A stretch of DNA of 37,285 nucleotides from Actinomycetota bacterium (GCA_014859275.1 JACUUO010000011.1:1-37285); one strand, 5' to 3'. Shown: positions 1 to 9,283, counted from the stretch's first letter. The notes: generated by a model not told the origin, from the letters alone. Program-made: numbers and translations.

Positions 1-632
1 AAACGCTCTATAAACTCAGAGGCCCAAGCAGGCCAATCGTACTGTGGGTAGTCCAGGTACCTCGGGGGAGTGATGGTTCCAACCTCAGTGGGGGGCTTCT
101 TACCAGGAACACCGATATTTAGAACATCAATATCTGCTCCCGTGAGCTCTGCTAAGTGAAATACTTGATCCATTACAGCAGCAGATGTTGGCGAGCCATT
201 TTGCGGCACGAGCATCTTAGTAGGCTTCCAGCTCGCATCAGGCAAATTTTCCATACCAGGTCGGATGATCATCACCGGGTTGATGGCGCGCTGCACTACG
301 CCCATCGTTACGCTGCCTAACAGGTACTGGGGATTATACGTCCAACCGTGACTGGCCATCACAATCATCCCCGTCTCGACGCTTGCAGCAAACCTAAGAA
401 TTCCATCAACGACATCAACGCCGACGATCTGGTGTGCAGAAAAATCCTTGACCTCGATCTGGCCAACCTTCAATTTGTTTAAAAGCTCCTCCTCGGAGAG
501 CAACTCCTCCGTCACATGCACAATATGAAGCATGCCTTCCATGATGTTTGTCATAGCTTGGGCTGCCCCCAGTGCTACAGCTGCGATCTCCGACCCATCA
601 AGCGGTAAAATAATCGCTGGCTTCTCTTTCAT
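1..632 (-). CDS. Universal stress protein (UspA family), C-terminus cut by window edge
   Basis: The reading frame is open from an ATG at 632 to the window edge (about 210 residues). An AAGGA ribosome site lies 6 nt before the ATG, and the gene starts 9 nt after the stop of the HAD-GH65 gene, so the two are probably co-transcribed. The first Usp domain (about residues 1-135) begins AIILPLDGSE and carries the nucleotide-binding signature region SHGWTYNPQYLLGSV, followed by a strand ending in VMIIRP. A second domain seems to start near residue 140 (TKMLVPQNGSP), so this is likely a tandem-Usp protein. Family members are cytoplasmic ATP- or AMP-binding stress proteins; the specific stress cannot be told from the sequence. 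Confidence 0.88.
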   Translation of the reverse strand, partial: MKEKPAIILPLDGSEIAAVALGAAQAMTNIMEGMLHIVHVTEELLSEEELLNKLKVGQIEVKDFSAHQIVGVDVVDGILRFAASVETGMIVMASHGWTYNPQYLLGSVTMGVVQRAINPVMIIRPGMENLPDASWKPTKMLVPQNGSPTSAAVMDQVFHLAELTGADIDVLNIGVPGKKPPTEVGTITPPRYLDYPQYDWPAWASEFIER

Positions 633-641
633 ATCACATCC

Positions 642-3600
642 TTACTCCAATCCAACAAACTCCTGCCAGGTGATTCCATCCCAGTTAGACCTGTAGGTTC
701 TTCCAGATACTAGCGTTTGAAGTGAACGGCCATGAGTTCCAATTCCCACTTCACCTCTCCCTTCTGTAACAAGCATTATCTGTTTATCTCGCTCTGCATC
801 GAAATTTAGGCGGTGGTCTCGCCACAGGAGCGAGAATTTAAGGCGCTTCCACTGTTCCGGAAGTTTAGGATACAAGGATATGCCACCTTTATCAATCCTG
901 ATGCCGGCGAAACCCATGATGATCTGCTGCCAGAGACCACCAAGAGCGGCAGCATGAACCCCACCTGCAGCGTTGCCCATATTATTTGCCAGATCAATCG
1001 TGCCGGCCTGGTATAAGTAGCGCATGGCCATTTCAATCAGGCCGAGTCGAGCCGCTACGAGACCATACATGCTCGGAGAGAGCGAACTTCCATGACCCGT
1101 GCGCCGCTCGTAGTACTCAAAATTTTCCTTAATAACCTCTTCGCTAAACTCGTCCTCCAATAGGTACAGAAGCATCACTACATCCGCCTGCTTCACAAGC
1201 TGTGATACAGCAGTTTCTTCCTTGCCAAGGACAGTATCAAGCGGCGCAGTTTGCGGTTGAAAATCATAAACATCGATATCCTTCAGAGAGAAGAACCCAT
1301 CAAACTGCTCTATAAGGTTGCTGCCATGATCCATGTCCTTATATATCTTGGTCGCAATCTCTCCCCACTCATCCGGTTCTCCGTCATCCAATTCGATTCT
1401 ATTTTTAAGTTTAAGCCATTCCTCTGGATGAGACCTTTTTAAGTAGTTGACGGCATCGGATGCTCGTTCCATATTCCAAGCCGCCATCATATTCGTATAG
1501 ATGTTATCGTTTACAATCTCATGGTACTCGTCCGGCCCTTCAATATTGTAGATATGGTAAACGTCATCCTTTTTCTCGACGCGGCTAGCCCAGAAGCGAG
1601 CAGTTTCGATCAATATTTCCGCTCCCGCCGGAACAAAAAATCCTTCATCTAAGGTCGAGATCCAGTATAACCATACCCCGTGAGCAACGGCAGCATTTAT
1701 GTGTTGTTCCAGCTTACCGGAGAGGATGAGAATGACTCCCCCTGTTGGCGCAATGACAAACTCTGGCGTCATTTCTTCTCCCGTAGCCGTAGATTCCCAG
1801 GCAAAGAGAGCACCTCGGAGGCCTAGAGCCTGCGCCTCTTTACGCGCACCGGGCAGAGTATGATACCGGTACATCAGCATTGCTCGGGCTGTAGACGGAT
1901 GCGTATATATGAAGAAGGGTAGCATGAACATATCGGCATCCCAGAAAACATGTCCCTTATAAATAGTGCCCGTAAGCGTCCTAGCGCTGATTGAAACCCG
2001 CTCATCAAAGGGATTTCCGGCGGTGATTAAATGATAGCCTGCAAAATTGACCCATAATTGGGCTTCCGAATTACCCTCAATAGTAATGGCTGCTATATCC
2101 CACCGCCGCTCCCATGCATCTATATGCTCAAGAAACAGTTCACTGAGGCCACGGGCCGCAAAATCAATAACACGTGCGCTCGCAACTCGCACAGGGTCAT
2201 CCGTATCTCTTGAAGTATATATGCTGATAAATTTTTCAATTTCTATCACTTGACCTGCACTAGCCTGCCATCTCCAATCTTCAGCTGTCCCACATTCGTT
2301 GGTAAATGTGCGGTAATCTTGTTTTACCGAACCTGGGGCGATGCGGCTCAGCTGAGCCTCGGCAACTGTAATGCCGGTAAATCTTGTTTTTGTCGCAATG
2401 AATACGCCCTCATTATTCTCAATCGTACCCATGTCGATGGTCTCCGCCATTAGCCCATACTCTCGGGCTAGACATCGTTCTATGCCCGTTTCTACTCGAA
2501 TTTCTCCCCGGTAATTCTCGGGAACGACCGTTATCTTCAGCGCCATGGCGTGAGGCTCGGCAAGTGAAGCAAAGCGCAGGAACTTTACCGATGTTACTCG
2601 GCCTTCTTCATCACGATGCCGCCATTCACGTCGAAGGGTTCCCTTTTTCATGTCAAGAATGCGCCGGTGTTCTAATATTCTCCCCTCGTTCATCCTAAGC
2701 TCTCTACCCTCAATATAGATTCGGGTGATTAACCAATCAGGTACTACGATAAGCTCCTCAATCCCATCTGTGTCCTTCCTATCATAAACCCCTGCCACCA
2801 GCGTTGCGGGCTCAGACTCATCCATCCGTTCCTCGATTGAGCCACGGGCACCGAGATATCCATTGCCAACCGTAAATAACGACTCGATCTCCCTCTCCCG
2901 CAGCGGCTCATATCCTTCCTCGATCAGAAGGAAGGTAGGATCATCGGTTGGGGAAAATTTTCTATACAGGTTACCCTGCTCTTTAATTAATTGAAGGAAA
3001 CACGCTGGCCCGCCACCAACATGAATAACGCCTTCCGGCACACCATTTGGCTCTTTCCCTACAGAGATATAGGTAATACCTGGTGCTTTAGGTAAATACG
3101 TGCGAAAATCGCTACCCTCAAAGCCGGCTATCGGGCCAAACTCATCACCGATAATTAGGATGTCCCTAAAGGGGATATTCCGCTTTTTTGATAGCTCATT
3201 TATAACCCAATTAATCGAATCCGATTTATCCGTGAGCCCAACCTCAACATGTTTCACATCGCTGGTGACCCTGGCGCTAGAGAGGCCGAATTCATCTGCA
3301 TAGCGCACAGCTAGATTAAATGCCCCGTATATTCCCTCGCTAAATCCACCTCTCTTAAGTCGCTCCTCCGTCGCCTTCAGCAACTCGCCGATCTGGGATT
3401 TCGGAGGACTTTCCCACTCAGGAATAAGGTCGATTTTCCGTCGGTTCAGGCGGTTATAAACAATATTTATAGAGGCATTTGATCGGGCCTCTATATCATG
3501 CTTAACCGCCTCAGCTATGCGGCTTAAAAGCGCATTTTCTTCATCAGTGGCTTCTCGTCTAAAGATAGTAACTGGCTCTGATTGGCTATCAAAACCATAT

Positions 3601-3866
3601 ACCTCCGAGCCCCTATTGGTACATATGTAGAGGTTTTGCTTATGAGGACCGGTAATAAGCGAGGAGAACTGCCGGTCGATGTTACCAAAATTCGTACCGG
3701 TAATTACTACGACGTAGACTCCAAACTTTAAAAGATCTTCAAGCGCACCAGCTACTGGTCGGGCATCAACCATGCGATCTTCAACGGCCGTGCCATCCCA
3801 ATCAAAAGCGATAATCTTGAAAGGATGCTTCTTAATTCTTGGAAAAACATTCAGGCAATTACTCAA
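642..3866 (-). CDS. HAD phosphatase domain fused to glycoside hydrolase family 65 phosphorylase-like domain
   Basis: A 1074-residue fusion. Residues about 15-300 form a HAD-superfamily domain with motif I FDWDGT (D22, D24), motif II ITGTN (T56) and motif IV IIGDEFGP near 240; it resembles type IIB sugar phosphatases more than beta-phosphoglucomutase. From about residue 320 a GH65 domain follows: FTVGNGYLGARG, the aromatic region GHVFWDADMFMLPFF near 642, the putative general acid Glu in EGPDEYHE near 780, and a C-terminal RRTGHGSSLSPSMYG segment. GH65 members phosphorolyse or hydrolyse alpha-glucosides such as trehalose, maltose and kojibiose; the substrate here is not determined. The start is TTG, with GGAG 8 nt upstream. 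The domain pair resembles mycobacterial OtsB1-type proteins in concept, so a role in trehalose or maltose turnover is an inference. Confidence 0.9.
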   Translation of the reverse strand: MSNCLNVFPRIKKHPFKIIAFDWDGTAVEDRMVDARPVAGALEDLLKFGVYVVVITGTNFGNIDRQFSSLITGPHKQNLYICTNRGSEVYGFDSQSEPVTIFRREATDEENALLSRIAEAVKHDIEARSNASINIVYNRLNRRKIDLIPEWESPPKSQIGELLKATEERLKRGGFSEGIYGAFNLAVRYADEFGLSSARVTSDVKHVEVGLTDKSDSINWVINELSKKRNIPFRDILIIGDEFGPIAGFEGSDFRTYLPKAPGITYISVGKEPNGVPEGVIHVGGGPACFLQLIKEQGNLYRKFSPTDDPTFLLIEEGYEPLREREIESLFTVGNGYLGARGSIEERMDESEPATLVAGVYDRKDTDGIEELIVVPDWLITRIYIEGRELRMNEGRILEHRRILDMKKGTLRREWRHRDEEGRVTSVKFLRFASLAEPHAMALKITVVPENYRGEIRVETGIERCLAREYGLMAETIDMGTIENNEGVFIATKTRFTGITVAEAQLSRIAPGSVKQDYRTFTNECGTAEDWRWQASAGQVIEIEKFISIYTSRDTDDPVRVASARVIDFAARGLSELFLEHIDAWERRWDIAAITIEGNSEAQLWVNFAGYHLITAGNPFDERVSISARTLTGTIYKGHVFWDADMFMLPFFIYTHPSTARAMLMYRYHTLPGARKEAQALGLRGALFAWESTATGEEMTPEFVIAPTGGVILILSGKLEQHINAAVAHGVWLYWISTLDEGFFVPAGAEILIETARFWASRVEKKDDVYHIYNIEGPDEYHEIVNDNIYTNMMAAWNMERASDAVNYLKRSHPEEWLKLKNRIELDDGEPDEWGEIATKIYKDMDHGSNLIEQFDGFFSLKDIDVYDFQPQTAPLDTVLGKEETAVSQLVKQADVVMLLYLLEDEFSEEVIKENFEYYERRTGHGSSLSPSMYGLVAARLGLIEMAMRYLYQAGTIDLANNMGNAAGGVHAAALGGLWQQIIMGFAGIRIDKGGISLYPKLPEQWKRLKFSLLWRDHRLNFDAERDKQIMLVTEGRGEVGIGTHGRSLQTLVSGRTYRSNWDGITWQEFVGLE

Positions 3867-3976
3867 GACAAAAACTCCAATTCAGTAAGCTGTAACATAA
3901 TTTATCCTGCTAATATCCTACCCAAATGACACGTATTCGATATCTCCACCGGAAAAGTATATCCCGAGGGTGTATA

Positions 3977-3996
3977 AGATTACTAATTAGTAATCT
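3977..3996. promoter_or_regulatory. Perfect 20-bp palindrome upstream of the HAD-GH65 gene (candidate operator)
   Basis: The half-site AGATTACTAA is followed directly by its exact complement, giving a perfect 20-bp palindrome centred about 120 bp upstream of the HAD-GH65 start. It is AT-rich and lies in the 440-bp gap that should hold this gene's promoter. Size and symmetry suit a dimeric LacI, MarR or TetR type repressor. No regulator gene lies beside it, so the binding protein is unknown. Confidence 0.5.
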
Positions 3997-4255
3997 ATCG
4001 GATAGAGTTCCCATCACCATTATAGGACGCCACCTATTATTACTTTTTTATTACGCATGTCAAATGGAGAGGATGCAGACATAGTCATTATTTTTATTAG
4101 TAACGACCACCAAATCAACCGGCACCATTGCGCGCCGACAAAAACTAAACCCCAGCCTCGCGGACTGCTTCTATAACAAGTTCGCGGAAATAAATCAGGG
4201 CCGCACAACGCTAATTATACCATTATTTTCCAATAATCTGGGCCGAACATACAGG

Positions 4256-4287
4256 TTTCTAAGGAGTCAAGTTCGACTCCTTAGAAA
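4256..4287 (-). terminator. Perfect 13-bp hairpin just after the SpoIIE-type phosphatase gene
   Basis: TTTCTAAGGAGTC and its exact complement are separated by a 6-nt loop, starting about 20 nt after the TGA stop of the phosphatase gene. The stem is perfect but the minus-strand sequence after it is not U-rich, so it is either a weak or factor-assisted terminator or a transcript-end stabilising hairpin. Confidence 0.5.
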
Positions 4288-4307
4288 TGTTAGGAAAGGA
4301 TTAGCAA

Positions 4308-7300
4308 TCATGTAGTTAGTGATATCGCTAACAGCGCCAGGTCATCTGCAAGCTTGCCACTAGTGTACTCCATAACATGGTCAAATATAGCTCGAGGAAT
4401 TTCTTTAGCCTTTACCTGCCCTAAACTCTTTACAAAGCTTATAAATCTCTCTTGGCTAAAGAAACCATCACTTGCAATATCATCATTGCGCGCTTCAATC
4501 ACTCCATCGGTATAAAGAATTAGGATATCGCCATCTTCAAGGGTTATCTCTTCGTCGACATAATCAAGGCTGGCAAACGCCCCGATCAACGGCGATTTCG
4601 TGTTGAGCAATGACACGTCTAAGGAATTTCTTTTCAATAATGCCTGCGGATGGCCAGCGCTACAGTATGTAAGTTGGCCCGTCTTTGTATCGAGAATTCC
4701 AAAGAAGGCGGTTATAAAATTCGCTAAACCGGTGGATTTTATGATCATGTTATTTGTCTTTGACATAATCGAAGCCGGAGAAGCACCATCGTGCGCATAA
4801 GCCCTGACGGTATTTTTCATAAGAGAGGTTAAAGCCGATGCTTCTATCCCTTTTCCGGAAACGTCTCCTACAATTACGCCGATTTTGCTAGGCTCTATCT
4901 CAAAGATGTCGTAGAAGTCTCCTCCAACTTTTGCAGATTCCGTTGCAGAGTGATAAAGGTGGCCAAAATCAACTCCCGGTAGCTTTTGCGGCATAGTGAG
5001 CAGCGCTTCCTGAAGAGTATCTGCAATATTCCTTTCGGCTTCATAGAGCCGTGCATTCTCTAGGGCTAGCGAGATAGAAGTTGCAAGTTTGTTTGCAAAA
5101 TCAATCTGCGCCTCAGTGAAAGTAACAGATACCGTATGATGATTGAAGAATATAATGCCGACAATATCTCCTTTAATAATCAGGGGCATTGCTAAGACCG
5201 AGCGAACACCTAATCTCTCCATCACTTCAGGATTGACTCTTTTATCAGTAGAGGCATCATTAATGATCATGGCCTGCCTTGCCTCTGAGGTATGCTTCGC
5301 ATGTGGAATATCTACGCCGGTAAATCGCAATCCAATGTACTCTTGTGGAAGGTTATAAAGATATTTAGCAACCCAGTAGTTATCCTCATATAGCACTAGG
5401 GCTGCCGTCTCAGAGCCTATCGCTTTTCCTGCCTCAGTAACAACCTGCTGCATTATCTCATCAACATTAAAAGTTGAGCTTATTGTGGCGTTAATTTTAT
5501 TAAGGGCGTCACTGAGCTCCTTGGCGCGTATAACATCGGTAACATCAACTAACGAGAGTACTAGACCTACGACCCGGTCAGAAGGATCTTTTACAGGAGT
5601 GAGCGTCCAATCCCAGTAGGTGACGCCCCTCCAGGGCTGATCGGCAAATTCAAAAGGCTTGGCCTTATATTCAATAAGCTCACCGGTATCTCTTACTTTC
5701 TTAAATATGGCCTCGTTTTCTTCATTTGGGAAAAGCTCAAAGTGATTACGGCCTATGAGTTCGTCTCTTGTATGACCTGAGCCTTTCTCATATGTCGAGT
5801 TAACCATTATGAAGTTAAACCCGGAATCGAGGTAGGCGATGTGCGCATTTGTGCTCTCCATGGTTGTTTGGAGTGTACCGGCTATGTTTCGCTCAGCCTC
5901 AATAAGACGTGCGTTCTCTATTACTACTGCCGCCTGGGATACGATACCTTCAACAAGTTCAATATCTCTTTGAGTGAATTCTCGCCTTGAACCTGGCTCA
6001 TCGATACTAAAGATACCTATAACCTTGTTGTCAGAAACAATAGGTGCTAGGAGAAGGAGTTTGATATCAAGTTTCTCAGCCCTCTCTTTACTTACTGCAG
6101 GCACATCGGTTGCGTCATAATCGATTAGGATAGGTCTTCTCTCAAACACTGCTTGTCCGAGCTGAGGTGTAATTTGATCAATGCTAAACCTTGTTCCCAC
6201 CGGATCTCCTGGCCCACCCTTTGTAGCCATCACTTCAAGCTGGTTTGTCTTTCCATCCACAAGACTGATATGGATGCGGCTCCTTCCAATAACTTCGCTG
6301 ATAATGTCAGCAAGGCGATCGAGTACCCCTTGCAGCTCTATTGATTCTGCAAGGGTATCCGCTGCCTTAAGCAATAAATTTGAGATCTCGAGCTCGTATC
6401 CGGCTTGCTTATAAAGCTGCTCACGCTCTTTCTCAAACTGTTTACGCTCATTAGCATCGGCAAAATAAACTGATAAGCCATCCTGATAAGGATAAGCGTG
6501 CACCTCAAACCACGCATTCAGCGGTGGATAGAACTCTTCAAATGCGACCGGCACCTTTTCTTTTATCGCTTTATGATACTCGTTATAAAATGTTAAGCCG
6601 ACCGCTTCGGGAAATTCATCCCAGATTACTTTTCCTAAAAGCTCATCTTTAGTCCTTAACAAAAGTTCCTCCGCTCTCTGATTAACATAGGTAAAGCGCC
6701 ACTCGTTATCTAATGCGAAAAAAGCATCGTTAATGCTTTCAAGAATTCTGTTAATCCGCTCATGCAGTTCACGGCGGACTTCCTCGGCTCTCCTCTGCTC
6801 GGTAATATCGCGGAATACCAGGACGGCGCCGATAATAGTTCCGCTACTATCGCGAATCGGGGCACAGCTATCGGCAATGTTTCTTTCCGTACCGTCTCTT
6901 GAAATGAGAGCGGTATGATTTGCAAGACCAACTATTGTACCTGTTTTTAGCGCCCTTGCGACTGGATCCCCAGCTGGCTCACAGGAGGCTTCATTAATGA
7001 TATTAAATACCTCAGATAGAGTCACTCCGCGTGCTTCTTCCTGGGTCCAACCGGTGAGCTTCTCGGCAACTTGATTAAGTAATACCACATTTGATTCAGT
7101 ATCGGTTGCAATTACACCATCGCCGATACTTGCTAAGGTGACGGCAAGGCGTTCGCGTTCCGCATGGAGCGCCTCCCGCGCCCTCTTAAGCTCAGAGCTT
7201 TCGATTATCTCCCATTTGCCTTCATATTTAATAAGGGCAAATTCGTGGTTACGAACTACATCGACAACCTCGGTTGCCGAGCATTTTTCCAGAGAATATG

Positions 7301-7790
7301 TACAGATAGCAATCATCCGGTAATTGCCAATGACGCTATCTACTTCTGCTTCATAATTGGTAAAGTCTTGCCAGGCTGCTTCTTCAAGCCAGAACGTGTT
7401 GCCAGTAAGCCGTAAGCCATCATAACCCTTAGCGAGGGCCTGATTAAGCTTATCAACCCATCCGTTGAGAACCCGCTGCGAACTGAAAGCACCGCCTTTG
7501 ACGTACCAGTCCGTATAGGGAATGATCTCTATTTGTCCGCTGTCTTGGTAGCGGTTAAGATCGGGGACGGCCTTCCTTAATGCCTTTTCGGCCTCTTCTT
7601 CGTTAAGGGGCGCTGAGGTAACCCACATGCAGAATTCATTATTTTCCAGGCCTGCTTTAAAGTAGGGCACTAAGATATCGATGAGGTCCTTTTTTGTCTT
7701 ATAAAACTGGCAAAAATGTGTACCCCAGCGAACATCGCCGATAATATCGAGTCCTGATTTTCTCATTGATAATATAACTTCGGGCGCCAT
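4308..7790 (-). CDS. Multidomain sensor with SpoIIE-type PP2C phosphatase output (MEDS-PAS-PAS-GAF-PAS-GAF-PP2C)
   Basis: About 1160 residues, with no membrane segment. Domains in order: MEDS (DcmR-like) sensory domain (about 15-190, with THFCQFY and CTYSLEKC), PAS (about 215-335), PAS (about 340-450), GAF (about 470-640), PAS (about 645-760), GAF (about 765-915), then a SpoIIE/RsbU-type PP2C domain (about 925-1160). The metal-binding acidic residues are intact: GGDFYD, GDVSGKG, LYTDG and KLADDLALL. Such proteins dephosphorylate anti-sigma-factor antagonists in partner-switching pathways, so a role in a general stress response is likely; no partner gene is in the window. I chose the ATG at 7790, which has AGGTG 7 nt upstream; a TTG at 7796 would sit on the ribosome site. 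The gene ends in a genuine TGA right after the normal end of the domain. Confidence 0.9.
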   Translation of the reverse strand: MAPEVILSMRKSGLDIIGDVRWGTHFCQFYKTKKDLIDILVPYFKAGLENNEFCMWVTSAPLNEEEAEKALRKAVPDLNRYQDSGQIEIIPYTDWYVKGGAFSSQRVLNGWVDKLNQALAKGYDGLRLTGNTFWLEEAAWQDFTNYEAEVDSVIGNYRMIAICTYSLEKCSATEVVDVVRNHEFALIKYEGKWEIIESSELKRAREALHAERERLAVTLASIGDGVIATDTESNVVLLNQVAEKLTGWTQEEARGVTLSEVFNIINEASCEPAGDPVARALKTGTIVGLANHTALISRDGTERNIADSCAPIRDSSGTIIGAVLVFRDITEQRRAEEVRRELHERINRILESINDAFFALDNEWRFTYVNQRAEELLLRTKDELLGKVIWDEFPEAVGLTFYNEYHKAIKEKVPVAFEEFYPPLNAWFEVHAYPYQDGLSVYFADANERKQFEKEREQLYKQAGYELEISNLLLKAADTLAESIELQGVLDRLADIISEVIGRSRIHISLVDGKTNQLEVMATKGGPGDPVGTRFSIDQITPQLGQAVFERRPILIDYDATDVPAVSKERAEKLDIKLLLLAPIVSDNKVIGIFSIDEPGSRREFTQRDIELVEGIVSQAAVVIENARLIEAERNIAGTLQTTMESTNAHIAYLDSGFNFIMVNSTYEKGSGHTRDELIGRNHFELFPNEENEAIFKKVRDTGELIEYKAKPFEFADQPWRGVTYWDWTLTPVKDPSDRVVGLVLSLVDVTDVIRAKELSDALNKINATISSTFNVDEIMQQVVTEAGKAIGSETAALVLYEDNYWVAKYLYNLPQEYIGLRFTGVDIPHAKHTSEARQAMIINDASTDKRVNPEVMERLGVRSVLAMPLIIKGDIVGIIFFNHHTVSVTFTEAQIDFANKLATSISLALENARLYEAERNIADTLQEALLTMPQKLPGVDFGHLYHSATESAKVGGDFYDIFEIEPSKIGVIVGDVSGKGIEASALTSLMKNTVRAYAHDGASPASIMSKTNNMIIKSTGLANFITAFFGILDTKTGQLTYCSAGHPQALLKRNSLDVSLLNTKSPLIGAFASLDYVDEEITLEDGDILILYTDGVIEARNDDIASDGFFSQERFISFVKSLGQVKAKEIPRAIFDHVMEYTSGKLADDLALLAISLTT

Positions 7791-8226
7791 CACCAATCAC
7801 CTAACAAGAAGTAATTACAACTTCACAAAGACCCCGCAAAATGTCAATGATCTGGACTACCTAGCGCAAGAAAGCTATTTAGCTAAAGTGCAGCTCAGGA
7901 TGCTATGATGATCACCCAAAAGGCCAGTTCGGTATGCTAGAATCTTTGTGCATACTGCCATCTCAAGCTATTATTCAGAGATATGTTCAAAGGATTTGAG
8001 TTCATCTTTTTAAACGATACTATCTTTAAACATAACGTAGTTCAAGTTACCTGTTGCTTAAGGAAGCTAATAGAAGCTAATAGTAATAGCTAGAAGCACT
8101 AATCCAATAAAATGATTTAAAAACGATTTTACAGATCAGCAATATGGCGCAAAAGCCCTGTATGTTATACTGTCAGTATTTAACATCACTTCAGCAGCGA
8201 TTAATCCTTCTTTACCGAGGTGTATC
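7791..8226. other. 436-bp divergent intergenic region
   Basis: This lies between the phosphatase gene (minus) and queE-queF (plus). A tandem pair of the 10-mer GAAGCTAATA stands near 8064-8083 with a decayed third copy after it. Apart from the promoter candidate at 8163-8171 I see no structure. In particular I do not find the compact preQ1-I aptamer that often precedes queuosine genes. Confidence 0.5.
8163..8171 (+). promoter_or_regulatory. Candidate extended -10 promoter for queE-queF
   Basis: TGTTATACT is an extended -10 element (TG-N-TATACT) about 55 nt before the leader ATG at 8227. The -35 region 17 nt upstream (TATGGC) is poor, which is tolerated by extended -10 promoters. It is the best promoter match in this gap. 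Confidence 0.4.
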
Positions 8227-8298
8227 ATGAATCCTGCAATAACAAAAGTCATTGTTTGGGAATCGGCAACTTCAGGGGCGGCCTACTTTGAGAGTTAG
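8227..8298 (+). CDS. Possible 23-residue leader peptide overlapping the queE start
   Basis: An ATG with a good GAGGTG ribosome site opens a 23-codon frame ending in TAG at 8296-8298, in a different frame from queE. Its end overlaps the likely TTG start of queE at 8288. It could couple translation to queE, or it could be the true N-terminus of queE displaced by an indel. The peptide resembles nothing I know. Confidence 0.3.
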   Translation: MNPAITKVIVWESATSGAAYFES

Positions 8299-8860
8299 CG
8301 AGATTTTCTATTCCATACAAGGCGAAGGCCATAATACAGGAATCGCCATGGTCTTCGTGCGTCTTGCAGGATGCAACTTGCACTGCAGTTTCTGCGATAC
8401 CCAGTACGCACTAGGACCCAGCATCGGTATGGACGAGTATGAGATTATAGAGCAAGTGAGGAGGTATGGCGCGCAATGGGTATGCATAACTGGCGGCGAG
8501 CCATTCCTCCAGGACATCAGCCTGCTTACAAGCCTTTTAAGACAGGCAGGGGTTAGAATACACATCGAGACGAACGGCACCCTTTTTTATCCTGTTGCTT
8601 GCGACTGGCTAGTGGTGAGCCCCAAGCAAGACACTGAGCCAGACTTGCGGACGCTCGAGAACGCGCATGAGATTAAATGCATCATCAATTCAGCCGATGA
8701 CCTTGCAGGCGTGCGCAGATTTGAAGAATGGGGTATGTACCACTCAGTGCAGCCGGTTGATAATAGGACTGATATTGTAAAGGTTTGCGTTGATTTCATA
8801 AAGACAAACCCAAAGTGGCGATTGAGCATGCAGCTGCATAAGCTCATTGGTATCGATTAA
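8288..8860 (+). CDS. queE: 7-carboxy-7-deazaguanine synthase QueE (radical SAM)
   Basis: QueE converts 6-carboxytetrahydropterin to 7-carboxy-7-deazaguanine in the pathway to preQ0 and queuosine. The family N-terminus LRVSEIFYSIQGEG is followed by the radical SAM cluster motif CNLHCSFCD (CX3CX2C, the QueE spacing as I recall it), the glycine-rich TGGEPFLQ SAM-binding segment, ETNGT, and SPKQD. I place the start at the TTG at 8288, which gives the usual N-terminus and has AGGGG 9 nt upstream; the frame is open back to another TTG at 8252 that has no ribosome site. It stands 16 nt before queF. queC and queD are not in the window. Confidence 0.93.
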   Translation: MRVSEIFYSIQGEGHNTGIAMVFVRLAGCNLHCSFCDTQYALGPSIGMDEYEIIEQVRRYGAQWVCITGGEPFLQDISLLTSLLRQAGVRIHIETNGTLFYPVACDWLVVSPKQDTEPDLRTLENAHEIKCIINSADDLAGVRRFEEWGMYHSVQPVDNRTDIVKVCVDFIKTNPKWRLSMQLHKLIGID

Positions 8861-8876
8861 ATAATTGGGAGGCGCT

Positions 8877-9260
8877 ATGGACTTTGATACTCTCGGTAAA
8901 ACAGTTCACCATCCGCTGAAGAAGCTCGAAACGTTCAAAAAACCGGCGAACGTGCAAACAGTCATAATGAAAAGCGATGAGGTTACAAGTATTTGCCCAG
9001 TGACAGGTCAGCCAGATTGGGAAACAGTTACAGTTGAGTACGCGCCAGACAATCTATGTATAGAGAGCAAAAGCCTGAAACTTTATTTCTGGAGCTTTAG
9101 AGACGAAGGCTGCTTTTGTGAAGAGCTTGCAGATCAGATTGCTAATGATTTTTTCAGTGCTTGTGAGCCTTTCTGGTGCAAGGTTACAGTGGTACAAAAA
9201 CCGCGTGGCGGGATAGAAATAACTTCAATTGCAGAAATCAAGAGAAACACAGGAGCTTAA
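8877..9260 (+). CDS. queF: NADPH-dependent preQ0 reductase QueF (short, YkvM-type)
   Basis: QueF reduces the nitrile of 7-cyano-7-deazaguanine (preQ0) to the amine preQ1, the base inserted into tRNA. At 127 residues it is the single-domain type. The nucleophilic Cys lies in TSICPVTGQPDW, and the family motif CIESKSLKLYFWSFRDEG follows, then CEELADQIANDF. The ATG at 8877 directly follows GGGAGG; a TTG 12 nt upstream would place the ribosome site inside the gene. It forms a pair with queE. Confidence 0.95.
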   Translation: MDFDTLGKTVHHPLKKLETFKKPANVQTVIMKSDEVTSICPVTGQPDWETVTVEYAPDNLCIESKSLKLYFWSFRDEGCFCEELADQIANDFFSACEPFWCKVTVVQKPRGGIEITSIAEIKRNTGA

Positions 9261-9283
9261 ACCTCAACTAAATGAATTATGCG

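Larger units (their letters stand above)
3867..4307. other. 441-bp gap between the sensor phosphatase and HAD-GH65 genes
   Basis: This gap holds the 20-bp palindrome at 3977-3996 and the hairpin at 4256-4287. A 62-codon frame at 4020-4208 on the minus strand has no ribosome site and no recognisable composition, so I do not call it. I see no convincing sigma-70 promoter. Confidence 0.6.

Noticed and set aside
4020-4208. 62-codon minus-strand ORF in the 3867-4307 gap
   Set aside because: No ribosome site, Trp/Arg-rich composition, no family; likely chance.
4256-4310. TGA at the end of the SpoIIE-type phosphatase gene followed by a hairpin whose loop starts with G 34 nt downstream (formally SECIS-like)
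   Set aside because: The frame after the TGA runs only five codons before TAA and the protein already has its normal C-terminus, so this is a true stop followed by a terminator-like hairpin. It also shows that loose SECIS rules alone are not proof.
8030-8226. preQ1 riboswitch upstream of queE-queF
   Set aside because: I looked for the short H-type pseudoknot aptamer with its A-rich tail and did not find one; a covariance-model search could still find a divergent class.
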